DNA from: Onthophagus taurus
Taxonomy: Eukaryota; Arthropoda; Insecta; Coleoptera; Scarabaeidae
DNA length: 64,000 bases
Direction of reading: 5' to 3'
Assembly (NCBI RefSeq): GCF_036711975.1
Contig: NC_091972.1
Span: forward strand, 10,979,001-11,043,000
Shown here: positions 38,601 to 50,600 of the stretch, piece after piece
Layout of the letters: every line of letters begins with the position of its first letter
Position numbering within the stretch: position 1 is the first letter of the stretch
Notes under the pieces: generated by a model
The model's input: the letters and a program-made list of their open reading frames with translations, nothing else
What the model was told of the DNA's origin: nothing
Databases searched by the model: none
Translations under genes and position numbers: made by a program

Positions 38601-41600
38601 CGTCAGCGCTGAATAACAAATAAACTTGAATTAACACTATACCTAGAACTAGAAACATTCGGGTTTATCCGTACGTCGCTTAAGACGGAAAAATATACAA
38701 CAATCTAATGCTGAATAACAACTAGAACTAGAAAAATTCGAAACTTTTTAGTTCTAGGTTAATAATGTTAGTTCTAGATTTAGTTCAATGAAAAATATAT
38801 AACATTCTAACGCTGACAACTTAAACTAGAACTAACACTAGAGCTAGAACCTGCCATATGTCTCTTAAGGCGGCTAAACCCGATTATTTTTAGTTCTAGG
38901 ACTAGTGTTAGTTCCAGTTTTAAATACGAAATAATTCTGGATTATGATTTATTGATGCATTAGGAATATTTTTTATCCATAACGTTCTTCTCCATCAGTT
39001 TTAGTACATTCGTTATAGTTGATTTTATTAAGAAAAAGTGTCCAATTTTATGATTTATGCTCTATCACTAGAAATCGGCGATAGATAAATATAAAGTAAA
39101 TGTGGATTATGATTTCTCGATGCATTACGAATATTTTTTATCCATAACGTCTTTCTCCATCAGTTTCAGTACTTACGTTATAGTTGATTTTATTATGAAA
39201 AATCGTCCAATTTTGACATTTAGAGGATTTCTGCTATATCACTAGAAACTGGTGATAGATAAATATGAAATAATTCTGGATTATGATTTATTGATGCATT
39301 AGGAATATTTTTTATCCATAATGTCTCTCTCCATCAGTTGTAGAACTTACGTTATAGTTGATTTTAGTAAGAAAAAACAACCAATTTTGACATTTTATGA
39401 TTTATGCTATATCACTAGAAACTGATGATAGATAACTATGAAATAATGCTGGATTATGATTTATTGATGCATTAGGATTTTTTTTATCCATAACGTTTTT
39501 CTTCATCAGTTTTAGTACATTCGTTATAGTTGATTTTATTAAGAAAAGGTGTCCAATTTTATGATTTATGCTCTATCACTAGAAATCGGCGATAGATAAA
39601 TTTGAAATAAATGTGGATTATGATTTCTCGATGCATTACCAATATTTTTTATCCATAACGTCTTTCTCCATCAGTTTCAGTACTTACGTTATAGTTGATT
39701 TTATTATGAAAAATCGTCCAATTTTGACATTTAGAGGATTTCTGCTATATCACTAGAAACTGGTGATAGATAAATATGAAATAATTCTGGATTATGATTT
39801 ATTGATGCATTAGGAATATTTTTTATCCATAATGTCTCTCTCCATCAGTTGTAGAACTTACGTTATAGTTGATTTTAGTAAGAAAAAACAACCAATTTTG
39901 ACATTTTATGATTTATGCTATATCACTAGAAACTGATGATAGATAACTATGAAATAATGCTGGATTATGATTTATTGATGCATTAGGATTTTTTTTATCC
40001 ATAACGTTTTTCTTCATCAGTTTTAGTACATTCGTTATAGTTGATTTTATTAAGAAAAAGTGTCCAATTTTATGATTTATGCTCTATCACTAGAAATCGG
40101 CGATAGATAAATTTGAAATAAATGTGGATTATGATTTCTCGATGCATTATGAATATTTTTTATCCATAACGTCTTTCTCCATCAGTTTCAGTACTTACGT
40201 TATAGTTGATTTTATTATGAAAAATCGTCCAATTTTGACATTTAGAGGATTTCTGCTATATCACTAGAAACTGGTGATAGATAAATATGAAATAATTCTG
40301 GATTATGATTTATTGATGCATTAGGAATATTTTTTATCCATAATGTCTCTCTCCATCAGTTTTAGAACTTACGTTATAGTTGATTTTAGTAAGAAAAAAC
40401 AACCAATTTTGACATTTTGTGGTTTATGCTATATCACTAGAAACTGGCAATAGATAAATATGAAATAATTATGGATTATGATTTCTTGATACATTAGGAA
40501 TATTTTTTATCCATAACGTTTTCTTCCATTACTTTTAGTACTTACGTGGATTATATTAAGTAAAATCGTCCAATTTTGACATTTCGAGGATTTATGCTAT
40601 ATCATTAGAATCTGTTAATAGATAAATATGAAATAATTCTGCATTATGATTTATTGATGCATTAGGAATATTTCTTATCCATAACGTCTTTCTGCAACAG
40701 TTTCAGTACTTACGTTATAGTTGACTTTATTATGAAAAATCGTCCAATTTTGACATTTAGAGGATTTATGCTATATCACTAGAAACTGATGATAGATAAC
40801 TATGAAATAATGCTGGATTATGATTTATTGATGCATTAGGAATATTATTTACACATAACGTCTGTCTTCATCAGTTTTAGTACTTAGGTTGTAATTGATT
40901 TTGTTAAGAAAGGTCGTCCAATTTTGCCATTTCGTGCTTTATGCTATATCACTATAAACTGGTAATAGATAAATATGACATAATTCTGCATTATGATTTA
41001 TTGATGCATTAGGAATATTTTTTATTCATAACGACTTCTTCCATTACTTTTAGTACTTTCGTTATAGTTGAATTTATTAAGAAAAAACGACCAATTTTGA
41101 CATTTTGTGATATATGCTATATCACTAGAAACTGGTGATAGATACATATGAAATAATTATAGATTGCGATTTCTTGATGCATAGAAATATTTTTTATCCA
41201 TAACGTCTTTCTCCATCAGTTTTAGTACTTACATTATAATTGATTTTATTATGAAAAATCATCCAATTTTGACATTTTGCGATTTATACTATATCATTAA
41301 AAACTGGTAATAGATAAATATGAAATAATTATGTGTTATGATTTCTTGATGCATTAGGAATATTTTTTACTCATAACGTCTGTCTCCATCAGTTTTAGTA
41401 CTTAGGTTATAATTGATTTTGTTAAGAAAAATCATTCTATTTTGACATTTTTGGGATTTATGCTATATCATTAGGAACAGGGAAACAAAGCACAAGAGGA
41501 ACATTTATAACAGATATTTTGTTCTGTTCCCCAAAAATATTAGTTTCTATCATCTCTAGTTCTAACGAGGTCTGTTATATCGAGGTTTTACTGCAATAAT

Positions 41601-44600
41601 TTATTATTGTGATACACTGTTTTATTCTTATGCTTTAATAAACTTTTATTAAAAAACGTTATTGGCATGACACGTTTGGTCCATTAAAACCGATATATGG
41701 AAGTTAAAGTATCGTGTAGCCAAGACAAAAGCACATTAAATCCAAAAATTTAGCTTTATTTGTTGATACGAACGATTGACGTTTACATACAAACGGTTTC
41801 AATTCCTTTTGCAAGTTTTATGAAATTCCATCGAGTTACGCTGAAATCGCAACAAGTGATTGACACGTTTTGGATTAAAAACTTTATACACTAACAATCA
41901 AGTTTTAAATCATTAGTTTCATTTATTTAAATTTGAATATTTAAATTAAAAAAAGATTATTAAATTTAATCAAAATGATTATATTTATAGGTTTTATGGG
42001 AGAAATCACCTAGATACGTTAAAATTAAGCTAGAATATTTTTTAATAACCGTTGGCGTAGTAAGCGCGAAATCTAAAGCTTATTAGTATTCAAGCTGTGC
42101 TCTTATTGTCAGATGGGTGGCACATATTGCTTGCTTATTACTTTAATCAGAAAAGCCTGTTTCATCCTTAACGGTTATTCTCACCACGTACTAATATTAG
42201 CGGATGAATTTTCTGTAATATCGATTCGCTCGACTCCAATGAAATACTTTGTCTTTAATTGCCCTAAATCTATCAACCGTATCGAAGTGTAAGTGATTTG
42301 GGCGCTCAATTATTTAAAATTTCCTCGTCGTGTCGTCATTTCTCTTGTGAATTATTTCAAAATTACGTCTGTCTAACGAGGTTGTCGACCAAAAACGAGG
42401 CCACCCTCGCTTAATTTCGCCCTGGTTTAGTTATGAATTTAATTTTCGGTATCTCGCCCATCCAGGCCGAAACATAATTTTCAGTTCAAGAGTGCATTCC
42501 GAGAGCAACACGCCGAGCGTGCTTTGGGTTAAACTATACCTCACCTGCTCAGTGTATATTTATTGACTTTATCCGAGGAAATAATAGGAGACGATGTAAA
42601 GCACTTACCGTGCCTATTACAGAAGGTCGACGTTACAAGACCAATAAATAACGTTCCCGAATCCTGTAGACGATAATCGAAGTAGCACGTTAGAGTACAT
42701 TAAGACGCTTGAAAGTTATAGAATGCTTCGGATGTAGGGTAACGGTGGCGCCACTCTGCTCGACTTGCATATATATACTCGGTTTTATTAGTCCAAAACT
42801 ACAAGAGGTAATCAATACTATTTTAAAGTTTACAAGACGCATAATAGATATTATTAAAAAGTAAAATTAATTAGGTGAATCGAAAAATTAGAGTTATTTT
42901 AAATTTTATAGATTTTTTCTATTGACATCTTTCTTCTCACGCACTGCGCTCTGATTTTATACTCTACACAAGGACAAATAGTTTTCTTCTCTTCAATCTT
43001 CGGATATGGTGTTTGGTCATCCAGCAATTGAAGAGTCTCTGCGTTGTAACGGAGGTAAAGTTCTTAACAATCTGATTGTAAATCAGTAGTTTGATAGATA
43101 TTGAAAGGTTGGAGATTTATTTGATTTTAGATCTAATTTCGCATGCTCTTTCATGCCCCGATATTTGGCATCCTTCTCATACGGGACAATGATGTCATTT
43201 TTATCCAGAGTGAATATGGATTTCAGCTAGCTTAACTGTATCTGCCATTTTTTTGGTCTAGTCGAGTATTACATTGCTGGTTATAGTTTCTCAGTATACT
43301 GATGTGTGTGAGTTATCTATAGATAACTCCTGATCTTTCTTCATTGCAAGCAGTGCTGCATTATTTGCAAATCTAGCCATCGTAGACCTCCTCTGGTGTA
43401 TCACTAGTATATACTATATAGCAGATACAAGATAGAACTCAGTACACTGCCTTGAGGCAATCCAGCTTTTATCTCATCTCCTTGTTTAACGGAAATAAGA
43501 GGCAACCTCGTATTTTATAATTTTGTTAGCGGCTGCAACTTTAACTACTGACACCAACAATAAACTAAAATTTTATTCACAAGTTAATGAATAATAAATT
43601 GCTTTGTGTCGTGCTTATGTCGTGCTGTTTTTGTATTTATAACGACATCAAAGCAAAGATTTAAGCAGTCCAAATGAATGTTTAAAGCTTATTTTCAGAA
43701 TACGAAGACATGAGAATATCTTTTAAAGTTTAAAATGTGTGGGTTGGTTAAACACGTTCCGTCAGAGAGCACTCTATTCCGCTTGACTCTACCACAAGGT
43801 TCTTACTATCAACTCGGGCGACCGTATTTGATCAATAAAATTCGACGTTTACAACATTAATATTAGACACAAATACACGTTAACAATACCCCAATATCGA
43901 CTTGTCATTTTCGAAGCATCATTTTCTTGCTGTGTGCCTTACCTATTAAATAATCTCACGATATCGATCTTGCTCGAATCTGTTTGGGCGTTTAATATGA
44001 AATTCAAACTAAAATTTATTGACAGAACAAGAAGGGTTTAGTATTTCCTTTGAATTTTTCGTTTTGTGTATAATTAGATTAGCATAGTTATAGTTACTAT
44101 TATTAACTCGCAAAGTGTGAAAGACGATTTACGTGGTTTTTACGCGGTTGGAATAAAATTTCATTTTCTAAACCCACCGCTATCATGCCGTTTTGCAGAT
44201 GTAATTTAGCGGATACGCTGCATCCCTTTCCTGCTTCTGATATCATTTCTTCTGCTGCATTCTGTTTGAAAATTGCAACCTTAATTGCTCCTCTTACTTA
44301 GTAAAAAATTCACTGTTCAGCAAACTCTATATTACTGAGTTTATCCGCTCCAAATGCACATTAACAGTGACAACTAAGTGAAATATTTTTAGAGGGGCCA
44401 AGAAACTCCCATACGTGCTATATGGGGTTAAGGTCGGATGACTGAGGTGGTGAGCGTAACTGTTTAGGGATGTTATACAATATCCATTCCTTCATAATGT
44501 GAGGAGTATGCTTGGGATCATTATCCTACTAAAATATTCATTATGATACCAAGCTTAATTTCGTTTTCAGCACAAGTCGAACGATTGATTTTTCTACTTT

Positions 44601-47600
44601 CTTCTTCATTATAGACTTGCACGTTAATATGTATGTGGATGTAGTCGAATGAATGATTTTAATCAAATCCAAATTCTATTTGGCATATTTCCATTCATTA
44701 TACTCATATGCATTCAATACGTTTCTCATATTAGCATTACTGGTATTAATTTACTAATTAAAACATTCCATTGTATTGATTTTCTTGTTTTTCGTTGTTG
44801 AAAATGTTTATTTAAATTGATATGAGCGTAGTTTTATTAAGGCACCTCTCTAATATGATGTTTTTAGTTTATTATGAAAGTTTATAAGCTGTCATATTTT
44901 AGAAAACTATGAGATAACGTTCCCATGTAACAATTAGCACACACCGCCGACGCAGGCTAATTAATTTCGCGTTAGTTTCCTTTTAAAACGAACACTGGCA
45001 TTGTATCAACTGTATTGTTCAGCGTTCGCCTCATTTTGTTACGACGGAAAATCCTGTAAAAACGTGGTGCAGCTATATACATTCCCTTTAATAACCATTT
45101 AAACCGGATCCTCACGCCGCGTCCGTTTAGATAACAGAATAGTTTCATGTTCCGTTTTTAAAGGTCTTTTCAACTTCCTTGCCATTTTGCCAATGGGAAA
45201 AAATAATATTAGAAGTTTCCTTAAACAGCAACCATAAAAATCTAGTTTAATGAAATAACAGCTTGGATGGTTGGAAAAAAAACGAAATAGAAACAATTCT
45301 TGGAAATGGAAATTTTTCTTTGTCTCATACGAAATTTTTGGTTTGTTTTTAGATCTTGAAGGGTGGCAACAGCAGCGACGCCTGTGAAATTCGAGATCCG
45401 TGTCAACACGGGGGTATTTGTATATCAACCGACAGCGGCCCCATCTGTGAGTGCAGAAATCCCGATTACGAGGGAGAATTTTGCGAGAAAGGTACGAATC
45501 CATCGTTCTTCGAAAAACCTTCGCACTTTAACAACGCGTATTCCGCGAAACTAGGTTAAGATGTATGCTTTCCATGCCGGGTCTACGATCTCGCTTCTAT
45601 TTTCTTTTTGTCCGTCGGGTACTCAACAGGTACTTACGATCAATCGATACCCTAGAACAATCTAGAAGTTTTCAAAGAAAATTTTAAAGTTTTGATTTTT
45701 TGTTTGATGTTTATACATAGTATTTGATACAATTTTACTCTATTTCCTTATCGATATAATCATTATTACTAATGATAAAAGCGATCAAAAACGTAATGAT
45801 TTTGCCATTATATCCTTCCATTAGTCGTCATGAATAAAAGCCGTTTAATATCTGTAGCGATCACATAAACGAAAATGACAACATTCACGACACGAAAAGA
45901 AACTACCTTAATGACAAAATTATAACATAGATAAAAAATAAATTATTTATGTAGATATTTAAAAAAACAACAAGCATAGTATAAGATAAAGTACATTAAG
46001 TTAACTACGTGACATTTTGAAATAATGTTGAACATTGATTTATCATTTTTCTGATTTAAAATCTAGATTTACACGCAAACACCATAAATCTAGTTGAATA
46101 CACAATCGACGTGACATCGATAGAAAACAATCGATTCAGAGATGAAAAAGAATTGAACTCGATAAAAATATCTCCTTGTTTTTTTACCTATACTTTTTTG
46201 TTAAACGTTGTGTTAGTTCTAGTTTTAGTTGTTATTGAATCGTTTATTACAAAAAGGGCCTAAGTCACATTGCTAGAGTTTTGAGAAAACTAACAAAAAC
46301 TATTTAATTTTGAGCAGCAGCAGATTTTTCAAAGTTTTTATATATGAACTGTTTTATTAGATAACAGTTTTATATTATTTAGAATTTAGTAGAAAATGAT
46401 AAGATTGGGGTCACTGTATTCAAGATTAAAGGTTCAGGACTTAGGTCCTTTTAACAATAAATGGCATTTTAGCTATCTTTTTGTAAGTTTATTTAAAGAA
46501 ATTCAAAAAATTACAAGTAATATAAAAGTTTAATGAAAAACTTTGCTTTTCATTTCTGGGACATCTGACGGATTCATTGGATAAGCATGTTTTTTTATAA
46601 TAAGAAGGCCACCAATCTTTCCAGTTTAAAATATCGGCAGTAGAAACTTCTTTGACGACAAATTTGTTATTTTTATTATTGGCAATGCCCTCATGATATA
46701 AATAAAAATATGCTTTCCCAGTATTTAAATTGTGAATACAAAAAACATTCACACTCAATTGCGTCAAATAAAAAAGATCTTGGACTGGAACTTCAGGTAG
46801 ATGCAAATTTTGCATAAAGTCAAAGGCAATTGCTTCTATATCGTTCCGTTCTTTAGTTTCTTCGGTAGTGTTTTGCAAAGAAGTGTAAAACTTTTTCGCC
46901 CTTCGCTTGTGCACTATCATTTCTGCAACTGCAGCCCTCTTTGAATTTTCACATAGCGAAGGACTTTTAATTTTTAAAGATAAATCTTCACACTGGCAAC
47001 ATGTATCGATTTGTGGCCGTCCAAAATGAAAATGAAAATGTTCGTGGAATATTTTTAGGTAGTAGCTATATCTTATTAGCGATTTCGGATGCTTCTCCTT
47101 AAACAGCTCATACATTTTTTTAACATTTAATTTTGCGTTTAGGTAGTGATATGCCTTTCCCGAATAGTGACTTTCCTTTACGGGAAAGGAACCTATATGT
47201 TCTCGAATTAAGATATTATCTATTTCTGGTATGGCATTTGATTTCAATGTTTTTCCTCATATCCTGGGGTATTATATTATTAACCAACAAATTCTTCAAC
47301 CTCTTTAAAAGTTTGTTAGTAATACCATGTAAATTTAAAAAGGCCGTCTGGCATACTTTTACTTTAGTGATTCCTTTCAAAACGTAGTGACAAAATGAAT
47401 TTTGCCGCTCTTTTCCATTTTCGTTGCGTTTTCTGTGCCTTACAACATTGGTTACTTCGATGCATCCTTGTAGATAAATATCCTGCTCGTTTTTAGTACC
47501 AAAACTATAAAATTTGTAGAAAATATTCAGTCTCTCGTCTTCGGTTAGAGTAACAAAGCATTTCAAACGGCACTTAAAGGATAGAAAAGTTGCGTTTAAT

Positions 47601-50600
47601 TTACTAAATTCATAGTATCTGTTTATGATTTACCTGCAGTATTCTCCTACTGTTTTAGCAGGCACTATCTTTCCTACATGATTCTTATGTTCTGTTCCCT
47701 TTACTTTGGCTTTCTTTATAGCGTTTCGGGAATAATTATCATCATTCCTTACTCCTCTACGCCATTTCTTGGAGGTTGCATGTTGTGTTTCTGCACCACT
47801 TTCACTTTCATCTATGCTACTGTCTAACATTTTTATAAGATTCACTAGTCTATAAATCTAGGTTAGGTTTACCACGTGTTGGTTCGTGCACATATAGACA
47901 CTACCTGCCTCTATATGGTAATTTGTAAAAGGAACTAAGTCCATGGACTTAGGCCCTTCTTACACTAAATGCATTTCATGGAGTATTGAAACACAGCATG
48001 CGTTGCTCGGACTTAGTTCTTTTTAACACCAAACGAGTAGGCTTGGTCGATTTAGTTAATAAATATTAAAAGCTCTAAATCACCAAAATGTGACTTAGGC
48101 CCTTTTTGTAATAAACGATTTTTTTGTTATTAAGCGTTAGATTTTTGTATATTTTTCATTGAACTAAAAGTAGAACGAAAAGTAGAACATTCGGGTTTAG
48201 CCGCATGTCTCTTAAGACGGCTAAACCCGAATGTTTCTAGTTCTAATGCTAGTGTTAGTTCTAATGATAGTGTTAGTTCTAGTTTTTGTTGTTTTTCAGT
48301 GCTAGATTATTGTATATTTTTATTGAATTAAAAGTAGAACTAACACTTGACGTAGAACTAGAAACATTCGGGTTTAGCCGCACGTCTCTTAAGACGGCTA
48401 AACCCGAATGTTTCTAGTTCTAATACTAGTGTTAGTTCTAATGATAGTGTTAGTTCTAGTTTTTGTTGTTTTTCAGTGCTAGATTATTGTATATTTTTAT
48501 TTAATTAAAAGTAGAACTAACACTTGACGTAGAACTAGAAACATTCGGGTTTAGCCGCACGTCTCTTAAGACAGCTAAACCCGAATGTTTCTAGTTCTAA
48601 TGCTAGTGTTAGTTCTGATGATAGTGTTAGTTCTAGTTTCTGTTGTTTTTCAGTGCTAGATTATTGCATATTTTTATTAAACTAAAAGTAGAACTAATAC
48701 TTAACCAAGAACTAGAGACATTCGGGTTTAGCCGCACATCTCTCAAGGCGGCTAAATCCGAATGTTTCTAGTTCTAGGTCAAGTGTTATATCTAATGGTA
48801 CTGTTAGTTCTAGTTTTAGTTGCTATTCACTGTTAGATTGTTATGTATTTTTATTGAACTAAAAGTAGAACGACCACTTGACATAAAACTAGAAACATTC
48901 GGGTTTAGCCGCATGTCTCTTAAGACGGCTAAACCCGAATGTTTCTAGTTCTAATACTAGTGTTAGTTCTAATGATAGTGTTAGTTCTAGTTTTTGTTGT
49001 TTTTCAGTGCTAGATTATTGTATATTTTTATTTAATTAAAAGTAGAACTAACACTTGACGTAGAACTAGAAACATTCGGGTTTAGCCGCACGTCTCTTAA
49101 GACAGCTAAACCCGAATGTTTCTAGTTCTAATGCTAGTGTTAGTTCTGATGATAGTGTTAGTTCTAGTTTCTGTTGTTTTTCAGTGCTAGATTATTGCAT
49201 ATTTTTATTAAACTAAAAGTAGAACTAATACTTAACCAAGAACTAGAGACATTCGGGTTTAGCCGCACATCTCTCAAGGCGGCTAAATCCGAATGTTTCT
49301 AGTTCTAGGTCAAGTGTTATATCTAATGGTAGTGTTAGTTCTAGTTTTAGTTGCTATTCACTGTTAGATTGTTATGTATTTTTATTGAACTAAAAGTAGA
49401 ACGACCACTTGACATAAAACTAGAAACATTCGGGTTTAGCCGCATGTCTCTTAAGACGGCTAAACCCGAATGTTTCTAGTTCTAATACTAGTGTTAGTTC
49501 TAATGATAGTGTTAGTTCTAGTTTTTGTTGTTTTTCAGTGCTAGATTATTGTATATTTTTATTTAATTAAAAGTAGAACTAACACTTGACGTAGAACTAG
49601 AAACATTCGGGTTTAGCCGCACGTCTCTTAAGACAGCTAAACCCGAATGTTTCTAGTTCTAATGCTAGTGTTAGTTCTGATGATAGTGTTAGTTCTAGTT
49701 TCTGTTGTTTTTCAGTGCTAGATTATTGCATATTTTTATTAAACTAAAAGTAGAACTAATACTTAACCAAGAACTAGAGACATTCGGGTTTAGCCGCACA
49801 TCTTTCAAGGCGGCTACATCCGAATGTTTCTAGTTCTAGGTCAAGTGTTATATCTAATGGTAGTGTTAGTTCTAGTTTTAGTTGCTATTCACTGTTAGAT
49901 TGTTATGTATTTTTATTGAACTAAAAGTAGAACGACCACTTGACATAAAACTAGAAACATTCGGGTTTAGCCGCATGTCTCTTAAGACGGCTAAACCCGA
50001 ATGTTTCTAGTTCTAATGCTAGTGTTAGTTCTAATGATAGTGTTAGTTCTAGTTTTTGTTGTTTTTCAGTGCTAGATTATTGTATATTTTTATTGAATTA
50101 AAAGTAGAACTAACACTTGACGTAGAACTAGAAACATTCGGGTTTAGCCGCACGTCTCTTAAGACGGCTAAACCCGAATGTTTCTAGTTCTAGGTCAAGT
50201 GTTAGTTCTAGTGCTAGTGTTAGTTCTAGTTTTTATTCAGCGCTAGGTTGTTATATATTTTTATTGAACTAAAAGTAAAACTAACTAATACAGAACGCAA
50301 CTGTGTGGATAGCTGTTCGAATTTATGCAAGAAATAATGAAATTGTTAATAAAAAAGTAAAAATAAATCCATTTACGAGATAGCACCAAAAAAAAAGAGA
50401 GTTTAGAAAGGGCAGAGATAATAGCCGAACATTTACATTCTATCCCAGGCTGAAAAGGGCTTCGTAAAAAAGAAAAAGGTTGACAGCGGTTTTTCCAGAC
50501 CACGAGGTGACATTTTAGTTATTGGATCGAAAGCAATTATTGGTCGAGGTCGATTTAAACGCAATTGATGTGTTATTCGTTAAAATGTATCTAAAAGAAA

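Larger units (their letters stand above)
38384..41593. mobile_element. Pogo/Tigger-like non-autonomous element filled with satellite DNA
   Basis: Left end caataaaacctcaatataac (38384) and right end (complement cagtaaaacctcgatataac, ending 41593) form inverted repeats differing at two of 20 positions. They resemble the CAGT-ended termini of pogo/Tigger elements. TA precedes the left end, but the right flank is CA, so the duplication is decayed or the edge slightly off. Nearly all of the 3.2-kb interior is non-coding: a fragment of the palindromic repeat family (38625-38935) and a long tandem array (38930-41470). Confidence 0.65.
23698..45352 (+). other. Neurexin intron 1 (21.7 kb), transposon- and satellite-rich
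   Basis: Joins LNS1 to EGF1. It contains dead mariner, hAT, LINE, pogo-like and Tc1 elements, each listed separately. Stretches without a recognised feature: 23.7-24.8, 25.8-26.5, 27.8-29.2, 30.5-34.1, 34.8-37.2, 37.7-38.4, 41.6-42.9, 43.5-44.3 and 44.65-45.35 kb. CpG-richer patches at about 24.3-24.65, 31.80-31.97 and 42.2-42.8 kb are possible regulatory DNA. Confidence 0.9.

Noticed and set aside
38930..41470. Regular repeats that might suggest a CRISPR array
   Set aside because: Monomers of about 170 bp with no unique spacers in an intron-bearing eukaryotic gene; this is satellite DNA.
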